Positions 8,985 to 17,606 are shown, counted from the stretch's first letter. The stretch: DNA of 64,000 nucleotides from Sinomicrobium sp. (GCA_029266035.1 JAJUFH010000001.1:124001-188000); one strand, 5' to 3'. The notes: a model not told the origin generated them from the letters alone. Translations and numbers: made by a program.

Positions 8985-9722
8985 ATGCCATTATTCGGAC
9001 TCGTCGGAAAAAATATTTCATACTCCTTTTCTCAGGTATATTTCAAAAAAAAATTTCAGCAACTACGGCTACAAGATCACTCGTATACAAATTTTGACAT
9101 TCAAGACATAAAGGAGTTCCCCTCACTTGTAGAAAAACACCCTGATCTCGGCGGAATGAATGTCACCATCCCCTACAAAGAAGCTGTAATTCCGTATTTG
9201 TCTGAACTCAGCGATAAGGCGAAGCGAATAGGTGCTGTAAATGTCATTAAAATATGCCGGTCAGGACTCACAGGTTACAACACCGATTATTACGGCTTTC
9301 TCGCCTCTTTACAACCATTGCTCAAGCCCTGTCACACCAATGCCCTAATACTGGGCACAGGAGGCGCTTCTAAAGCCATTGCATTCAGTCTTGACGAACT
9401 GGGCATAGCCTATACCTTCGTATCTCGAACCCCTGCTGCGAAGCAATTGTCCTATCAGGATCTAAACAAAGAAGTTGTTGAAAATCACAATATTATTATA
9501 AATTGTAGTCCGATTGGCACCTTCCCCAACACAGATCAAAAACCCGATATCCCCTACCAGCACATAGGTGCTAACCACTTGCTGTACGACCTGATTTACA
9601 ATCCTTCAGAAACAGCATTTCTAAGAGAAGGAAGAAGTAGAGGAGCCATTACACGCAACGGCTTAAAAATGTTAGAGCTACAGGCCGAAAAAGCCTGGGA
9701 AATATGGAATAGCCAGGAGTAG
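8985..9722 (+). CDS. aroE: Shikimate dehydrogenase
   Basis: 245 residues, at the short end for AroE. It reduces 3-dehydroshikimate to shikimate with NADPH in the chorismate pathway. The shikimate-binding SYSFS lies at 12-16, catalytic Lys65 in NVTIPYK and Asp101 in GYNTDYYG. The NADPH loop is LGTGGASKA, and NCSPIGTFPN follows it. The ATG at 8985 places Lys65 and Asp101 at family-standard positions. It is probably co-transcribed with the DUF368 pair upstream. Confidence 0.96.
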   Translation: MPLFGLVGKNISYSFSQVYFKKKFQQLRLQDHSYTNFDIQDIKEFPSLVEKHPDLGGMNVTIPYKEAVIPYLSELSDKAKRIGAVNVIKICRSGLTGYNTDYYGFLASLQPLLKPCHTNALILGTGGASKAIAFSLDELGIAYTFVSRTPAAKQLSYQDLNKEVVENHNIIINCSPIGTFPNTDQKPDIPYQHIGANHLLYDLIYNPSETAFLREGRSRGAITRNGLKMLELQAEKAWEIWNSQE

Positions 9723-9802
9723 CTCACGATAACAACTTCTATATAAATCTCCCAAACAAGAGCAGTACTCAAAAACATTAGACCACTTCTTCGGTAGGTG
9801 TA

Positions 9803-9888
9803 CAGCTTTTTCCTCTAAATAAAAGCTGCTTATATCCCATTGGATATCTGTCGTTTTACACCCTTGTAAAAGCGGCAAAAGTTTTGCC
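9803..9888 (+). repeat. Row of four inverted repeats upstream of the DUF349 gene
   Basis: Four inverted repeats lie end to end: CAGCTTTT/AAAAGCTG (9803-9810 and 9821-9828), ATATCC/GGATAT (9832-9837 and 9842-9847), TTTTACA/TGTAAAA (9854-9860 and 9865-9871), and GGCAAAA/TTTTGCC around one central base (9874-9888). None is followed by a U-run. They fill the second half of the 204-base gap between aroE and the DUF349 gene and could form a structured leader or small RNA. Confidence 0.55.
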
Positions 9889-9926
9889 ATTTTCTCAGTT
9901 GTTAGTATCTTTCACATCCTAAAGCA

Positions 9927-11927
9927 ATGATGAACCTTAAACATTTCAAGATGTTAGACCAAAATGAGAACGATCTGCACCGGCCCGACGAACGAAAAGA
10001 GATAGAAAACACAGGGGAAGAAGCCGGAAATATCGACCACACTGATAGTACTTCTCCAGAGTCATCTTCAAAAGAGATATCAGACAACACAAGCCAGTCT
10101 GAAGAAATCAATACGCCTACCACAGATGAAGATGACAACAAAGCTATAGATGAGATAGAGGAATCAAATGCCGAAGATGCCGAGGACGAAGACAATGCCA
10201 AACGGCACTCCATACCTTTACTGGACTACCACGCCATGGATATGGAAAAACTGGTAACTGAGCTAAAAAGACTAATGCGCAGTGAGAAGGTTCAGGCCAT
10301 CAAAGATCACGTAGACCAGATCAAGTACGAATTTGATCAGAAATTCCAGGAACTCCACGACGAAAAGAAAGAAGAGTTTCTACAGGACGGTGGCAATGAA
10401 ATAGATTTTCGTTACTATCCTTCCGTAAAACAAGAGTTCAACGAAGCCTATAGCGAATATCGGGAAAAAAGAAACCTGTATTATAAAAATCTAGAGCAGA
10501 ATCTCAAGAATAATCTCGCCAAGCGTCTGGAGATTATAGAGTCGTTAAAAGGTCTTATAAGTGTTGAAGAAGACATCAACACCACTTACAAACACTTCAA
10601 GGAACTCCAGGATAGATGGAGGGTGGCCGGACCTGTACCCAGGGTAAATTACAACGATGTATGGCGCACCTACCATCATCACGTAGAGCGATTTTACGAT
10701 TTCTTAGATCTGAATCGCGACCTCAGAGATCTCGATTTCAAACACAACCTGGAAGAAAAAGAGAAGATTATTACCCGAGCCGAAGCACTGGCCGATATTC
10801 CCGATATCAATATTGCCTTTCGCGAGTTGCAATCGTTGCACAAGATCTGGAAAGAAGACCTCGGTCCGGTAGATAGAGAACATCGAGAAGATATATGGAA
10901 CCGATTTAGCGCAGCTACCAAAGTAATTCACAAAAGAAGACAGCTGTACTTCAAGGACATGGATAAAATTCATGAGCAAAACCTGGAACGCAAGCGCAAA
11001 ATCATAGGTAAAATCGAGGCAATAGCCAGTAATAAGGCTAAGTCTCACGGACAGTGGCAAAAACAGATTAAGGAAATCAAGGCTCTGAGAGAGGCATTTT
11101 TCAACGCCGGTCGCGTTCCCCGAAATGTTAGCGACGAAATCTGGACTACCTTTAAAAAGGCAACTCGGAAGTTCAACAAACAGAAAAATGAATTTTACAA
11201 AAACCTAAAAAAAGAGCAACAAGAAAACCTGGCTCGAAAAAAAGAACTTCTCGAAATCGCCAAAGAACACATGAACAGCGAAGATTGGGCGGTTACCACT
11301 CCCCTGATGAAAAAAGTACAAAGCGATTGGAAAAAGGTAGGTCATGTACCGAGAAAATTGTCGGACAAAATGTGGGAAGAGTTCAAATCGGTGTGTAATC
11401 ATTATTTTGACCGACTTCACGAAAGCAAAAATCGAGGAAGTAAAGAAGAGGCAGAAGCTTTACAAAATAAGGAAATGCTCTTAGAAAGTCTCAAAGATTT
11501 CCGAATTGGAGATTCTCGAGAGCAAGATCTCGAAACGCTGAGTAGCATTGTATCGAAATGGAGATCATATGGAAAAGTGCCCCATTTTAAGCGCAATATA
11601 GAAGGTAAATTCAATAAAATAATAGATGCCCTTCTAAAAAAACTAGAGGTAAACCAACAAGATATAGAGCTTATAAAATACGGCAATAGGCTAGAAGAAC
11701 TCGCCAATTCTGACAAAGAAGGGCTCATCGACAATGAAAAAATATTTATTCGACGCAAGATAGACGAGGTCAAAAACGAGATCAGACAGTTGGAAAACAA
11801 CCTGCAGTTTATCAACGCCGACGACGACAACCCTATAGTTAGGGAGGTAAACAAGAATATCGACAAACACAGGGAATCCCTCGAGCTCTGGAAAGCTAAA
11901 TTGCAACAGCTCCGGAAAATAGACTGA
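9927..11927 (+). CDS. DUF349-repeat protein
   Basis: 666 residues. The first 95 are acidic and of low complexity. The rest is helical with five DUF349 units marked by W-x(n)-G-x-VP-type turns: WRVAGPVPR, IWKEDLGPVDR, FFNAGRVPR, WKKVGHVPR and WRSYGKVPH. DUF349 proteins are widespread in Bacteroidota with little known of their function. There is no signal peptide, so it is likely cytoplasmic. ATG 9927 is used; ATG 9951 is an alternative. A bidirectional terminator follows, and rny converges from the other side. Confidence 0.9.
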   Translation: MMNLKHFKMLDQNENDLHRPDERKEIENTGEEAGNIDHTDSTSPESSSKEISDNTSQSEEINTPTTDEDDNKAIDEIEESNAEDAEDEDNAKRHSIPLLDYHAMDMEKLVTELKRLMRSEKVQAIKDHVDQIKYEFDQKFQELHDEKKEEFLQDGGNEIDFRYYPSVKQEFNEAYSEYREKRNLYYKNLEQNLKNNLAKRLEIIESLKGLISVEEDINTTYKHFKELQDRWRVAGPVPRVNYNDVWRTYHHHVERFYDFLDLNRDLRDLDFKHNLEEKEKIITRAEALADIPDINIAFRELQSLHKIWKEDLGPVDREHREDIWNRFSAATKVIHKRRQLYFKDMDKIHEQNLERKRKIIGKIEAIASNKAKSHGQWQKQIKEIKALREAFFNAGRVPRNVSDEIWTTFKKATRKFNKQKNEFYKNLKKEQQENLARKKELLEIAKEHMNSEDWAVTTPLMKKVQSDWKKVGHVPRKLSDKMWEEFKSVCNHYFDRLHESKNRGSKEEAEALQNKEMLLESLKDFRIGDSREQDLETLSSIVSKWRSYGKVPHFKRNIEGKFNKIIDALLKKLEVNQQDIELIKYGNRLEELANSDKEGLIDNEKIFIRRKIDEVKNEIRQLENNLQFINADDDNPIVREVNKNIDKHRESLELWKAKLQQLRKID

Positions 11928-11963
11928 GCTGAATAGTAGAGGCTCCGCCGGATATCTAAAAGC

Positions 11964-12000
11964 AAAAACGGTACAAAATATGTTTGTTTGTACCGTTTTT
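11964..12000. terminator. Bidirectional terminator between the DUF349 gene and rny
   Basis: A 14-bp perfect stem (11964-11977 with 11987-12000) and a 9-base loop carry A-runs on the left and T-runs on the right. This suits two converging genes. Confidence 0.85.
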
Positions 12001-12039
12001 TTATGCTATCTATCTGCGGGTATCAATACCCGAAAGTTT

Positions 12040-13602
12040 TTATTTGGCCACGTTCACCGACCTGGTCTCACGGATTACGGTGATTTTCACCTGTCCCGGA
12101 TAGGTCATATCGGTCTGTATCTTTTGAGATATTTCAAAAGAGAGTTCGGCTGCCTTGTCATCGCTTACCTTTTCGCTTTCTACAATCACTCTGAGCTCTC
12201 TACCGGCTTGAATGGCATAAGCTTTTTTAACACCGTTAAATCCGAAAGCAATATCTTCAAGGTCTTTAAGACGCTGTATGTATGAATCCAACACCTGCCT
12301 TCTGGCTCCTGGTCGAGCACCACTTATAGCGTCGCACACCTGCACTATAGGAGCTATTAGAGATTTCATCTCCACCTCGTCGTGGTGAGCTCCAATAGCG
12401 TTGCACACATCTGGTTTTTCGCCGTATTTCTCAGCCCATTCCATACCGAGGATGGCGTGTGGCATCTCTGTTTCGGCTTCTGGCACTTTTCCAATATCGT
12501 GTAGTAATCCAGCTCTTTTCGCAAGTTTCGGATTGAGTCCTAACTCTGCAGCCATCACGCCACACAGCTTGGCCACCTCTCTTGAGTGTTGCAATAGGTT
12601 CTGCCCATATGAAGAACGATATTTCATACGTCCCACCATCTTAATCAGTTCAGGGTGAAGTCCGTGAACTCCGAGGTCGATTACTGTTCTTTTTCCAACC
12701 TCTATGATCTCCTCTTCGATCTGTCGTGTCGTTTTTTGTACTACCTCTTCAATACGCGCCGGGTGTATCCTTCCATCGGTTACTAACTTGTGTAACGACA
12801 GGCGGGCGATTTCTCTTCGCACCGCATCAAAGCAAGATAGTATAATAGCTTCGGGAGTATCGTCGACAATAATCTCTACTCCAGTTGCAGCTTCCAGTGC
12901 TCTGATATTTCGACCTTCCCGTCCTATGATACGTCCTTTTACATCGTCGGATTCCAAGTTGAATACAGACACACAATTCTCTATGGCTTCTTCGGTACCA
13001 ATTCGCTGAATGGTGTTTATGATTACCTTTTTGGCTTCTTGTTGCGCTGTGAGTTTTGCTTCTTCCAATGTATTTTGTACATAGCTCATCGCATCAGATT
13101 TTGCTTCCGCTTTTAGCGACTCCATCAACTGGCTCTTGGCCTCTTCGGCAGGCAAACCAGATATAATTTCCAACTGTTTCACCTGACTTTTGTGCAACTT
13201 TTCTACCTCTGCTTGTTTTTTGTCCAGAATTTCGAGTCTGTAATCGTAATCTTTTACTTTCACCTCTAGCTCTTCATTCAGCTTTTTGTTTTTAGAAAGT
13301 TCTCCAGAAACCTGAGCTTCCTTATCTCGAGTACGTTTTTCAATCTCAGCAATTTTCTTGTCCTTTGCCACAATAACCTTCTCGTGTTCCGCTTTCAGTT
13401 CCAGAAATTTTTCCTTAGCTTGGAATATCTTGTCTTTCTTTATGCTTTCACCTTCGGCTTTGGCCTCTTTTACTATAGAGGCAGCCTCTCCTTTGGCAGC
13501 GGAAATGATTTTGGAAGCATTTTTCTTCTCCATAATCTTTGCAATAGCGATCCCTAGAACCACTCCTATTACACCCGCCGCAACAATCATAATTATATCC
13601 AT
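12040..13602 (-). CDS. rny: Ribonuclease Y
   Basis: 520 residues. Domains in order: an N-terminal membrane anchor (about 2-24), a long coiled coil (25-200), a KH domain with [15 protein letters not shown], and an HD domain with the metal-binding [10 protein letters not shown]. RNase Y is the membrane-bound endonuclease that starts decay of many mRNAs. The length matches the family. It lies downstream of zapA with a 6S-like RNA in between, an order often seen in Flavobacteriia. Confidence 0.97.
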   Translation of the reverse strand: MDIIMIVAAGVIGVVLGIAIAKIMEKKNASKIISAAKGEAASIVKEAKAEGESIKKDKIFQAKEKFLELKAEHEKVIVAKDKKIAEIEKRTRDKEAQVSGELSKNKKLNEELEVKVKDYDYRLEILDKKQAEVEKLHKSQVKQLEIISGLPAEEAKSQLMESLKAEAKSDAMSYVQNTLEEAKLTAQQEAKKVIINTIQRIGTEEAIENCVSVFNLESDDVKGRIIGREGRNIRALEAATGVEIIVDDTPEAIILSCFDAVRREIARLSLHKLVTDGRIHPARIEEVVQKTTRQIEEEIIEVGKRTVIDLGVHGLHPELIKMVGRMKYRSSYGQNLLQHSREVAKLCGVMAAELGLNPKLAKRAGLLHDIGKVPEAETEMPHAILGMEWAEKYGEKPDVCNAIGAHHDEVEMKSLIAPIVQVCDAISGARPGARRQVLDSYIQRLKDLEDIAFGFNGVKKAYAIQAGRELRVIVESEKVSDDKAAELSFEISQKIQTDMTYPGQVKITVIRETRSVNVAK

Positions 13603-13620
13603 CGTATTATCGTTTTAATA

Positions 13621-13800
13621 AAAAAGCCTACATCGGCAAGGGTTATGTATAAACTCCTATAGACAAGTTTAGGGCTAACCGGCTGATCAAGGATCCGTCT
13701 TACCAGAAAACCGGTAACGGCTTGCTTTTACAACCGAAACTCACCCTTTTCAATTTGAATAGTGTTGAGTTTATCAAACTATAATACCAATGTAGGCAGT
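13621..13800 (-). ncRNA. ssrS: 6S RNA (6S-Flavo type)
   Basis: The 229-base gap between zapA and rny, read on the minus strand, folds as a long rod. A closing stem GCCTACATTGG (13797-13787) pairs with CCGATGTAGGC (13636-13626), and the 3' arm is followed by a U-run. Next come an 8-bp stem, ATAAACTC with GAGTTTAT, a large central bubble, short inner stems, and an apical hairpin CCGTTACC/GGTAAGACGG. Size (about 180 bases), rod shape with central bubble and position beside zapA all fit 6S RNA, which binds RNA polymerase holoenzyme. The call rests on structure and context read by eye. Confidence 0.75.
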
Positions 13801-13831
13801 ACCTTATTTCTATTTAAAGAACCTGTGTATC

Positions 13832-14125
13832 TTATGAACTAAGTTGTGAATCAAGCAATTCGCCAAGCGCTTCTAGGCGTTTTACAGCCTCTTCATTTCC
13901 TCTTTCTCTATCTATACTTTTCTGTTCCACTTGAGAGGCGAACTGCAAAGCGCACATGGCCAACACATCTTGTTTATCTCTCACGGCGTAATTCTGTTCA
14001 AATTGTTTTACAAGCCCTTCGATATTTTTAGCCGCTTTTCTAAGCCCTTCTTCCTGAGAAGGCTCTATAGTAAGCGGGTATACCCTATCGGCTATCGATA
14101 TTTTTATCCTGAGCTTGTCTTCCAT
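13832..14125 (-). CDS. zapA: Cell division protein ZapA
   Basis: 97 residues. The N-terminal beta-alpha-beta part has the ZapA pattern KISIADRVYPLTIEPSQEEGLRKAA, here split as KISIADRVYPLTI and EEGLRKAAKNI, followed by a C-terminal coiled coil. ZapA binds and bundles FtsZ filaments at midcell. It lies 18 bases after a small coiled-coil gene in the same operon and upstream of the 6S RNA and rny. Confidence 0.88.
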   Translation of the reverse strand: MEDKLRIKISIADRVYPLTIEPSQEEGLRKAAKNIEGLVKQFEQNYAVRDKQDVLAMCALQFASQVEQKSIDRERGNEEAVKRLEALGELLDSQLSS

Positions 14126-14143
14126 ATTTTCTCACAGATCACC

Positions 14144-14434
14144 TCATTCCGAGAGTTGAGCAATACAACTGTCTATCTCTCGTATCAAAGTATTTATCTT
14201 AAGCTTAGTTTCTGTTTTGCTTTCGCTACTGCCCAACATTGCGTTTGCCAGTTTAAGGGCTTTATACTTTTCCTCCCAATCGATTATGACGGTTTCTTTT
14301 TCCTCCAAAGTCTTTCGGGAAAGTGTCAATTCCTTTTCAAGTTTGAGATTTTGCTGCTTTAAAACTTCCATTTTATGAAGTAGCTTACTCATCTTATTTT
14401 CCAAGGAATCAACTATTTCGGTAATATTCCCCAT
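14144..14434 (-). CDS. Small coiled-coil protein, first gene of the zapA operon
   Basis: 96 residues, almost all heptad coiled coil (about 5-60), with no signal peptide or cysteines. It is not a family I can name. Its fixed place directly before zapA in related genomes, and its size and coiled-coil nature, suggest a division-associated partner comparable to ZapB, but that is inference. It has a well-formed promoter of its own upstream. Confidence 0.75.
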   Translation of the reverse strand: MGNITEIVDSLENKMSKLLHKMEVLKQQNLKLEKELTLSRKTLEEKETVIIDWEEKYKALKLANAMLGSSESKTETKLKINTLIREIDSCIAQLSE

Positions 14435-14461
14435 AGCTGCAAATCACAATTCATCTGTTTA

Positions 14462-14492
14462 CAAAGTTAACATACCTGTTTATACTTCGCAA
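14462..14492 (-). promoter_or_regulatory. Promoter of the coiled-coil/zapA operon
   Basis: Read on the minus strand: TTG (14492-14490), 20 bases, then TAACTTTG (14469-14462). Both boxes and the spacing fit the Bacteroidota sigma-A consensus. The start codon is 27 bases downstream. Confidence 0.75.
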
Positions 14493-14571
14493 TAGTTTAT
14501 CACTTTTTTATCACATTCCATCAATCGGAATACAAATTGTAAACGGACTCCAAAGCTTAAAAAAAACAGAT

Positions 14572-15465
14572 CTAAAACAGTTTTTTCTGTGTATCTATTA
14601 GAGTTTGAGGTATTTTGATAGCCGTTTGCAAACGGCTGTTAAGCTGTTCTATAAGATAGGCAGACAACAGAGGTGAAGCCTGTTCGATGTTTTGGTGTAC
14701 AAAAAAGTGAATCCGCTTCAAACCCATCTGCGTCCACTGTGTCAGGCGTTCTACCCAATCGTTTAGTCGGTCGTAATCACTGGAATGGTTGGCTCCGACA
14801 TAACGCACAAAAGCTTCGTTATTGGTGAGTCGCATATGCATAAGATCTCTTCTACCCGCAGTGTCGACAATTATATTGGCCACATTGTTCTCCCGAAGTA
14901 AATGGCAGAGCTCGTCGGCAACTGCAGTATCGTTAAACCAGTCGGTATGACGAAACTCTACAGCGAGAGGAATCTCTTCTGGCCACTGTTCTATAAAAGG
15001 AATAACTCGATCGAAGTTCTTGGGGGCAAAATTATTGTGCATCTGCAAAAACACCGTCCCCAACTTTTCCTTGAGGTGTACTACTCCCTCCAGGTATTCT
15101 TCTAAGGGAGCTTCAAAATCCAAAAGGCGCTTGAGATGGCTTATCCGCTGATTGACCTTGGGAAAAAAACGAAAATCTTTCGGCACTTTATCATACCATG
15201 CTACAAATTGCGATGGAGGAAAATTTCTGTAAAAGCTAGCATTTAGTTCTATGGCGTTAAATTGGGAAGCGTAGTACGACAATTCGTCTTTTGTTCCCCT
15301 TGGATAAAAATTTTTCAAATCCTGTCTATTCCACTTTGCACAACCTATATAAATTTCCAAGTCTCCTTCTCCTCTATCCGATGCCAATACCCCGGCAGTA
15401 TCCTGATGATCTTGGGGGAAAGAAAAATCTACGTACTCAGGATGTTCTACTTTTCCAAATTTCAC
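14572..15465 (-). CDS. DUF72 family protein
   Basis: 297 residues of the DUF72 TIM-barrel family. Typical segments are IYIGCAKWN near 38, LNASFYRNFP near 93, FPKVNQRISH, the FLQMHNNFAP strand and AVEFRHTDWF. The function of the family is not established. The start is GTG at 15465, since the conserved N-terminal MKFGKVEHPE begins there and no ATG is near. It is transcribed alone, with 137 bases to the operon on its left and a divergent gene on its right. Confidence 0.9.
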   Translation of the reverse strand: MKFGKVEHPEYVDFSFPQDHQDTAGVLASDRGEGDLEIYIGCAKWNRQDLKNFYPRGTKDELSYYASQFNAIELNASFYRNFPPSQFVAWYDKVPKDFRFFPKVNQRISHLKRLLDFEAPLEEYLEGVVHLKEKLGTVFLQMHNNFAPKNFDRVIPFIEQWPEEIPLAVEFRHTDWFNDTAVADELCHLLRENNVANIIVDTAGRRDLMHMRLTNNEAFVRYVGANHSSDYDRLNDWVERLTQWTQMGLKRIHFFVHQNIEQASPLLSAYLIEQLNSRLQTAIKIPQTLIDTQKKLF

Positions 15466-15607
15466 AATCTACTCTTTAATGATTAAACTCGTTTTATCTA
15501 TAGCAGACAATTCTTTTAAAATAGACAAATATCACTTACTACACCTTGTCTCATACACTGAAATCGCCTATCTTCGACAGGTCAATATATTAAATTTTGA
15601 TTGAAAA

Positions 15608-16219
15608 ATGAGAAAGTCATTTGTAGTATCGACCGTTATACTTTTTTTTGGCGCATTCAGTATGCAAGCACAGCAAACAGCCAAAAACGATATCCGTATC
15701 GTATACAGCGATGCTTCTTCCATTAAATTGGGAGCTGTTCTCGGAGATGCTTTGGATAATTTACTTATCAACACCCTAGCCGGTAAAGATTATAGGGAAG
15801 TAGACAGCAAAGAACAAGGAATGTTTGGTATCCGATATACTCGTCAATTATCACCCAAACTCAGGGTGGGTGCCGATGTGGGCTATTTGCATATAGAGCG
15901 CACTATGCAGGAAAGAGGTAACGAAGCTGACAGAGATAGCTATACTTCAAAAATAAATGCCTTTGTCATTATGCCTACTGGTGAACTTTCCTATTCAAAA
16001 AGCTCTATGATCGATTTTTATGGTACTGCAAGTTTAGGAGTCATGGTACTGTCTTCCAAAAACGACATTCAAGGAGAAATGCTAAAAGACTCAGACTTTT
16101 CTTTTGCTTTTCAAATAAATCCGCTAGGACTGAGAATAGGAAGACAGCTCGGAGGTTTTGTCGAGTTGGGATTTGGGCATAAAGGCATTGTCAACATAGG
16201 AGCTAGTTACCGGTTTTAA
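15608..16219 (+). CDS. Small outer-membrane beta-barrel protein
   Basis: 203 residues. A signal peptide (1-21, cleavage after MQA) is followed by alternating amphipathic strands, such as MFGIRYTRQLSPKLRVGADVG, split here as MFGIRYTRQL and KLRVGADVGYL. The chain ends in an aromatic residue (GASYRF), as barrels do. It probably forms an eight-stranded outer-membrane barrel of unknown role. The ATG at 15608 opens directly into the signal peptide. Confidence 0.8.
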   Translation: MRKSFVVSTVILFFGAFSMQAQQTAKNDIRIVYSDASSIKLGAVLGDALDNLLINTLAGKDYREVDSKEQGMFGIRYTRQLSPKLRVGADVGYLHIERTMQERGNEADRDSYTSKINAFVIMPTGELSYSKSSMIDFYGTASLGVMVLSSKNDIQGEMLKDSDFSFAFQINPLGLRIGRQLGGFVELGFGHKGIVNIGASYRF

Positions 16220-16372
16220 TCACCTGTTTTTGTACTGTTTCCCTTCTATAGAGAAAGAGACAATGGTCGTTACCTTCCATATTTCTGTAAGTTTTAATAA
16301 AATTAAAAGTGGGGAATTTACCTTATTTAACGCCTTTTTTTTGGATTATTATTATACTAGAACCTAAGCATA

Positions 16373-16567
16373 ATGAAAAAGTATTTGATTTTTATTTTTT
16401 TGGGAGTTGTATTACTTGTTGGGCTCTTAACGAGAGATCAATTCCTTACAATAAATATACATGAAACATATTATCTTATTAACTATCTTCATTTCAGTGT
16501 AGTAATATCCATTTTTATTTTGTTTGGTTATTTGGTTTTACGCTTATTTTCGCGTAAGAAGTCGTGA
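16373..16567 (+). CDS. Small two-helix membrane protein with a cytochrome-oxidase-like motif
   Basis: 64 residues with two hydrophobic helices (about 3-19 and 36-57) and a basic C-terminus (RLFSRKKS). Between them lies NIHETYYLINYLHFSVV, which resembles the HDTYFVVAHFHYV segment of heme-copper oxidase subunit I. Small proteins carrying this motif alone occur in Bacteroidota, but no function is known to me. It stands alone before the repeat block, with no oxidase gene nearby. Confidence 0.6.
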   Translation: MKKYLIFIFLGVVLLVGLLTRDQFLTINIHETYYLINYLHFSVVISIFILFGYLVLRLFSRKKS

Positions 16568-16657
16568 AAATTTGAATTTTCTAAACTGCTAATTCCTTAG
16601 CTGGGGTGGGGATATTCTTTTTAACAGTAAATGTAACATTAAGACACGTACACAGGA
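16568..16657. other. Spacer before the tandem repeats
   Basis: No gene, hairpin or promoter could be recognised in this stretch. Confidence 0.5.
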
Positions 16658-16741
16658 TCACGAAAGGATTTGCTGCGCACATCCTGCAAAGCTCCGCTTT
16701 GAAAATAGTGCAAACAAAAAAACACTCAAGTGTTACTTGGC
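16658..16741 (+). repeat. 84-bp direct repeat, copy 1
   Basis: Identical over 84 bases to 16770-16853. Each copy holds two neighbouring hairpins: AGGAT..ATCCT around TGC/GCA, and CAAAGC/GCTTTG with a three-base loop. An AACACT/AGTGTT pair follows near the end. The arrangement resembles REP-type twin hairpins. Confidence 0.9.
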
Positions 16742-16769
16742 TAAACATCTGATTTTGGCTATTCCAGAT

Positions 16770-16853
16770 TCACGAAAGGATTTGCTGCGCACATCCTGCA
16801 AAGCTCCGCTTTGAAAATAGTGCAAACAAAAAAACACTCAAGTGTTACTTGGC
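16770..16853 (+). repeat. 84-bp direct repeat, copy 2
   Basis: Exact second copy of 16658-16741, offset by 112 bases; the 28-base spacer is unrelated to either flank. Perfect identity suggests a recent duplication or gene conversion. Confidence 0.9.
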
Positions 16854-16874
16854 GTTTTTTTGTTTGCACTATTT
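16815..16874. terminator. 21-bp inverted repeat just after tRNA-Arg
   Basis: 16815-16835, inside repeat copy 2, is perfectly complementary to 16854-16874, with an 18-base loop. On the minus strand it begins 6 bases after the tRNA 3' end, and the second arm contains seven T. It probably terminates the tRNA transcript. Confidence 0.6.
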
Positions 16875-16879
16875 ATTCG

Positions 16880-16953
16880 TGACCCCGGCAGGATTCAAAC
16901 CTGCAACCCTCAGAGCCGAAATCTGATGCGCTATTCAGTTGCGCCACGGGGCC
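16880..16953 (-). tRNA. tRNA-Arg (anticodon TCG)
   Basis: A 74-base cloverleaf on the minus strand. The acceptor GGCCCCG pairs with CGGGGTC (one G-U), the D stem is GCGC/GCGC, the anticodon stem TCAGA/TCTGA encloses TTTCGGC with anticodon TCG, and the T stem is GCAGG/CCTGC. Discriminator A73 and A20 in the D loop fit arginine identity. The 3' CCA is not encoded, so it must be added after transcription. Confidence 0.93.
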
Positions 16954-17037
16954 GTATTCTCGAAAAATGAGAATTATTTTTATTCTAGAATATCACCTAC
17001 AAATTCCCTGCCCACACCCGACTTCGCGGGTTTGTCG

Positions 17038-17484
17038 TCAAGCGAGCTTTTGCTTTACAAGCGCAGAGATAATCTTGCCATCAGCTTTTCCGGCCAGTGC
17101 TTTAGTAGCCATTCCCATCACTTTCCCCATATCTTTCATACTCTCGGCACCAGTCTGGACTATGAGCTCATCTATCACCTTAGCGATTTCTTCTTCACTG
17201 AGTTGTTCGGGAAGGAATTGTTCTATAACTGCCGCCTGAGCCAATTCAGGCTCTGCCAAGTCAGCTCTTCCTTGCTCCTCGTAGATGGTTGCACTGTCTT
17301 TTCGCTGTTTTACCAACTTCTGTAACATTTTCAACTCATCTTCTTCAGTAAGTTCTTTCGCTCCACTTTCGGTCTGCGCGAGCAGCAAGGCCGATTTAAT
17401 GGCTCTCAACGCTTCCAAAGATATGCTATCTTTGGCCTTCATCGCCGTTTTCATCGCTTCCATTACCTTGCTTTGCAGACTCAT
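17038..17484 (-). CDS. GatB/YqeY domain protein
   Basis: 148 residues, matching the YqeY family in length and pattern: MSLQSKVMEAMKTAMKAKD begins the first helix, and VIEQFLPEQLSEEEI and DMGKVMG mark the second half. The fold is related to the tail domain of the GatB amidotransferase subunit and is thought to bind tRNA, but the stand-alone protein has no settled role. A longer open frame runs upstream to 17637, but it crosses the ftsZ terminator. ATG 17484 gives the conserved N-terminus. It follows ftsZ on the same strand. Confidence 0.88.
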   Translation of the reverse strand: MSLQSKVMEAMKTAMKAKDSISLEALRAIKSALLLAQTESGAKELTEEDELKMLQKLVKQRKDSATIYEEQGRADLAEPELAQAAVIEQFLPEQLSEEEIAKVIDELIVQTGAESMKDMGKVMGMATKALAGKADGKIISALVKQKLA

Positions 17485-17569
17485 CGTATCAGTTTTATTC
17501 TGGTTTGCGAATATAAGAAAGAAATATAATATGCTGTGTAAAAATACAGTTTTTTTACCCTCTAAAATA

Positions 17570-17606
17570 ATCAAACGCCACGATCCAGAAGGATATGGCG
17601 TTTGAT
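17570..17606 (-). terminator. Hairpin after ftsZ
   Basis: An 11-bp perfect stem (17606-17596 with 17580-17570) with a 15-base loop, followed on the minus strand by an AT-rich stretch. It lies between the ftsZ stop and the YqeY start and probably ends the dcw transcript. Confidence 0.6.

Noticed and set aside
9678-9890. 70-codon open frame on the minus strand
   Set aside because: It spans the end of aroE and the four inverted repeats; the palindromes explain the region better.
11417-11965. 182-codon open frame on the minus strand
   Set aside because: Antisense to the DUF349 gene and Ser/Leu-rich; it would also start inside the terminator.
13603-13831. Attenuator or riboswitch of rny
   Set aside because: The long closed rod and size fit 6S RNA better, and no aptamer core was recognised.
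16658-16953. tRNA-linked integrative element
   Set aside because: There is no integrase, no cargo and no direct copy of the tRNA 3' end; only short hairpin repeats are present.
16939-17325. 128-codon open frame on the plus strand
   Set aside because: It overlaps tRNA-Arg and the YqeY gene, both on the opposite strand.
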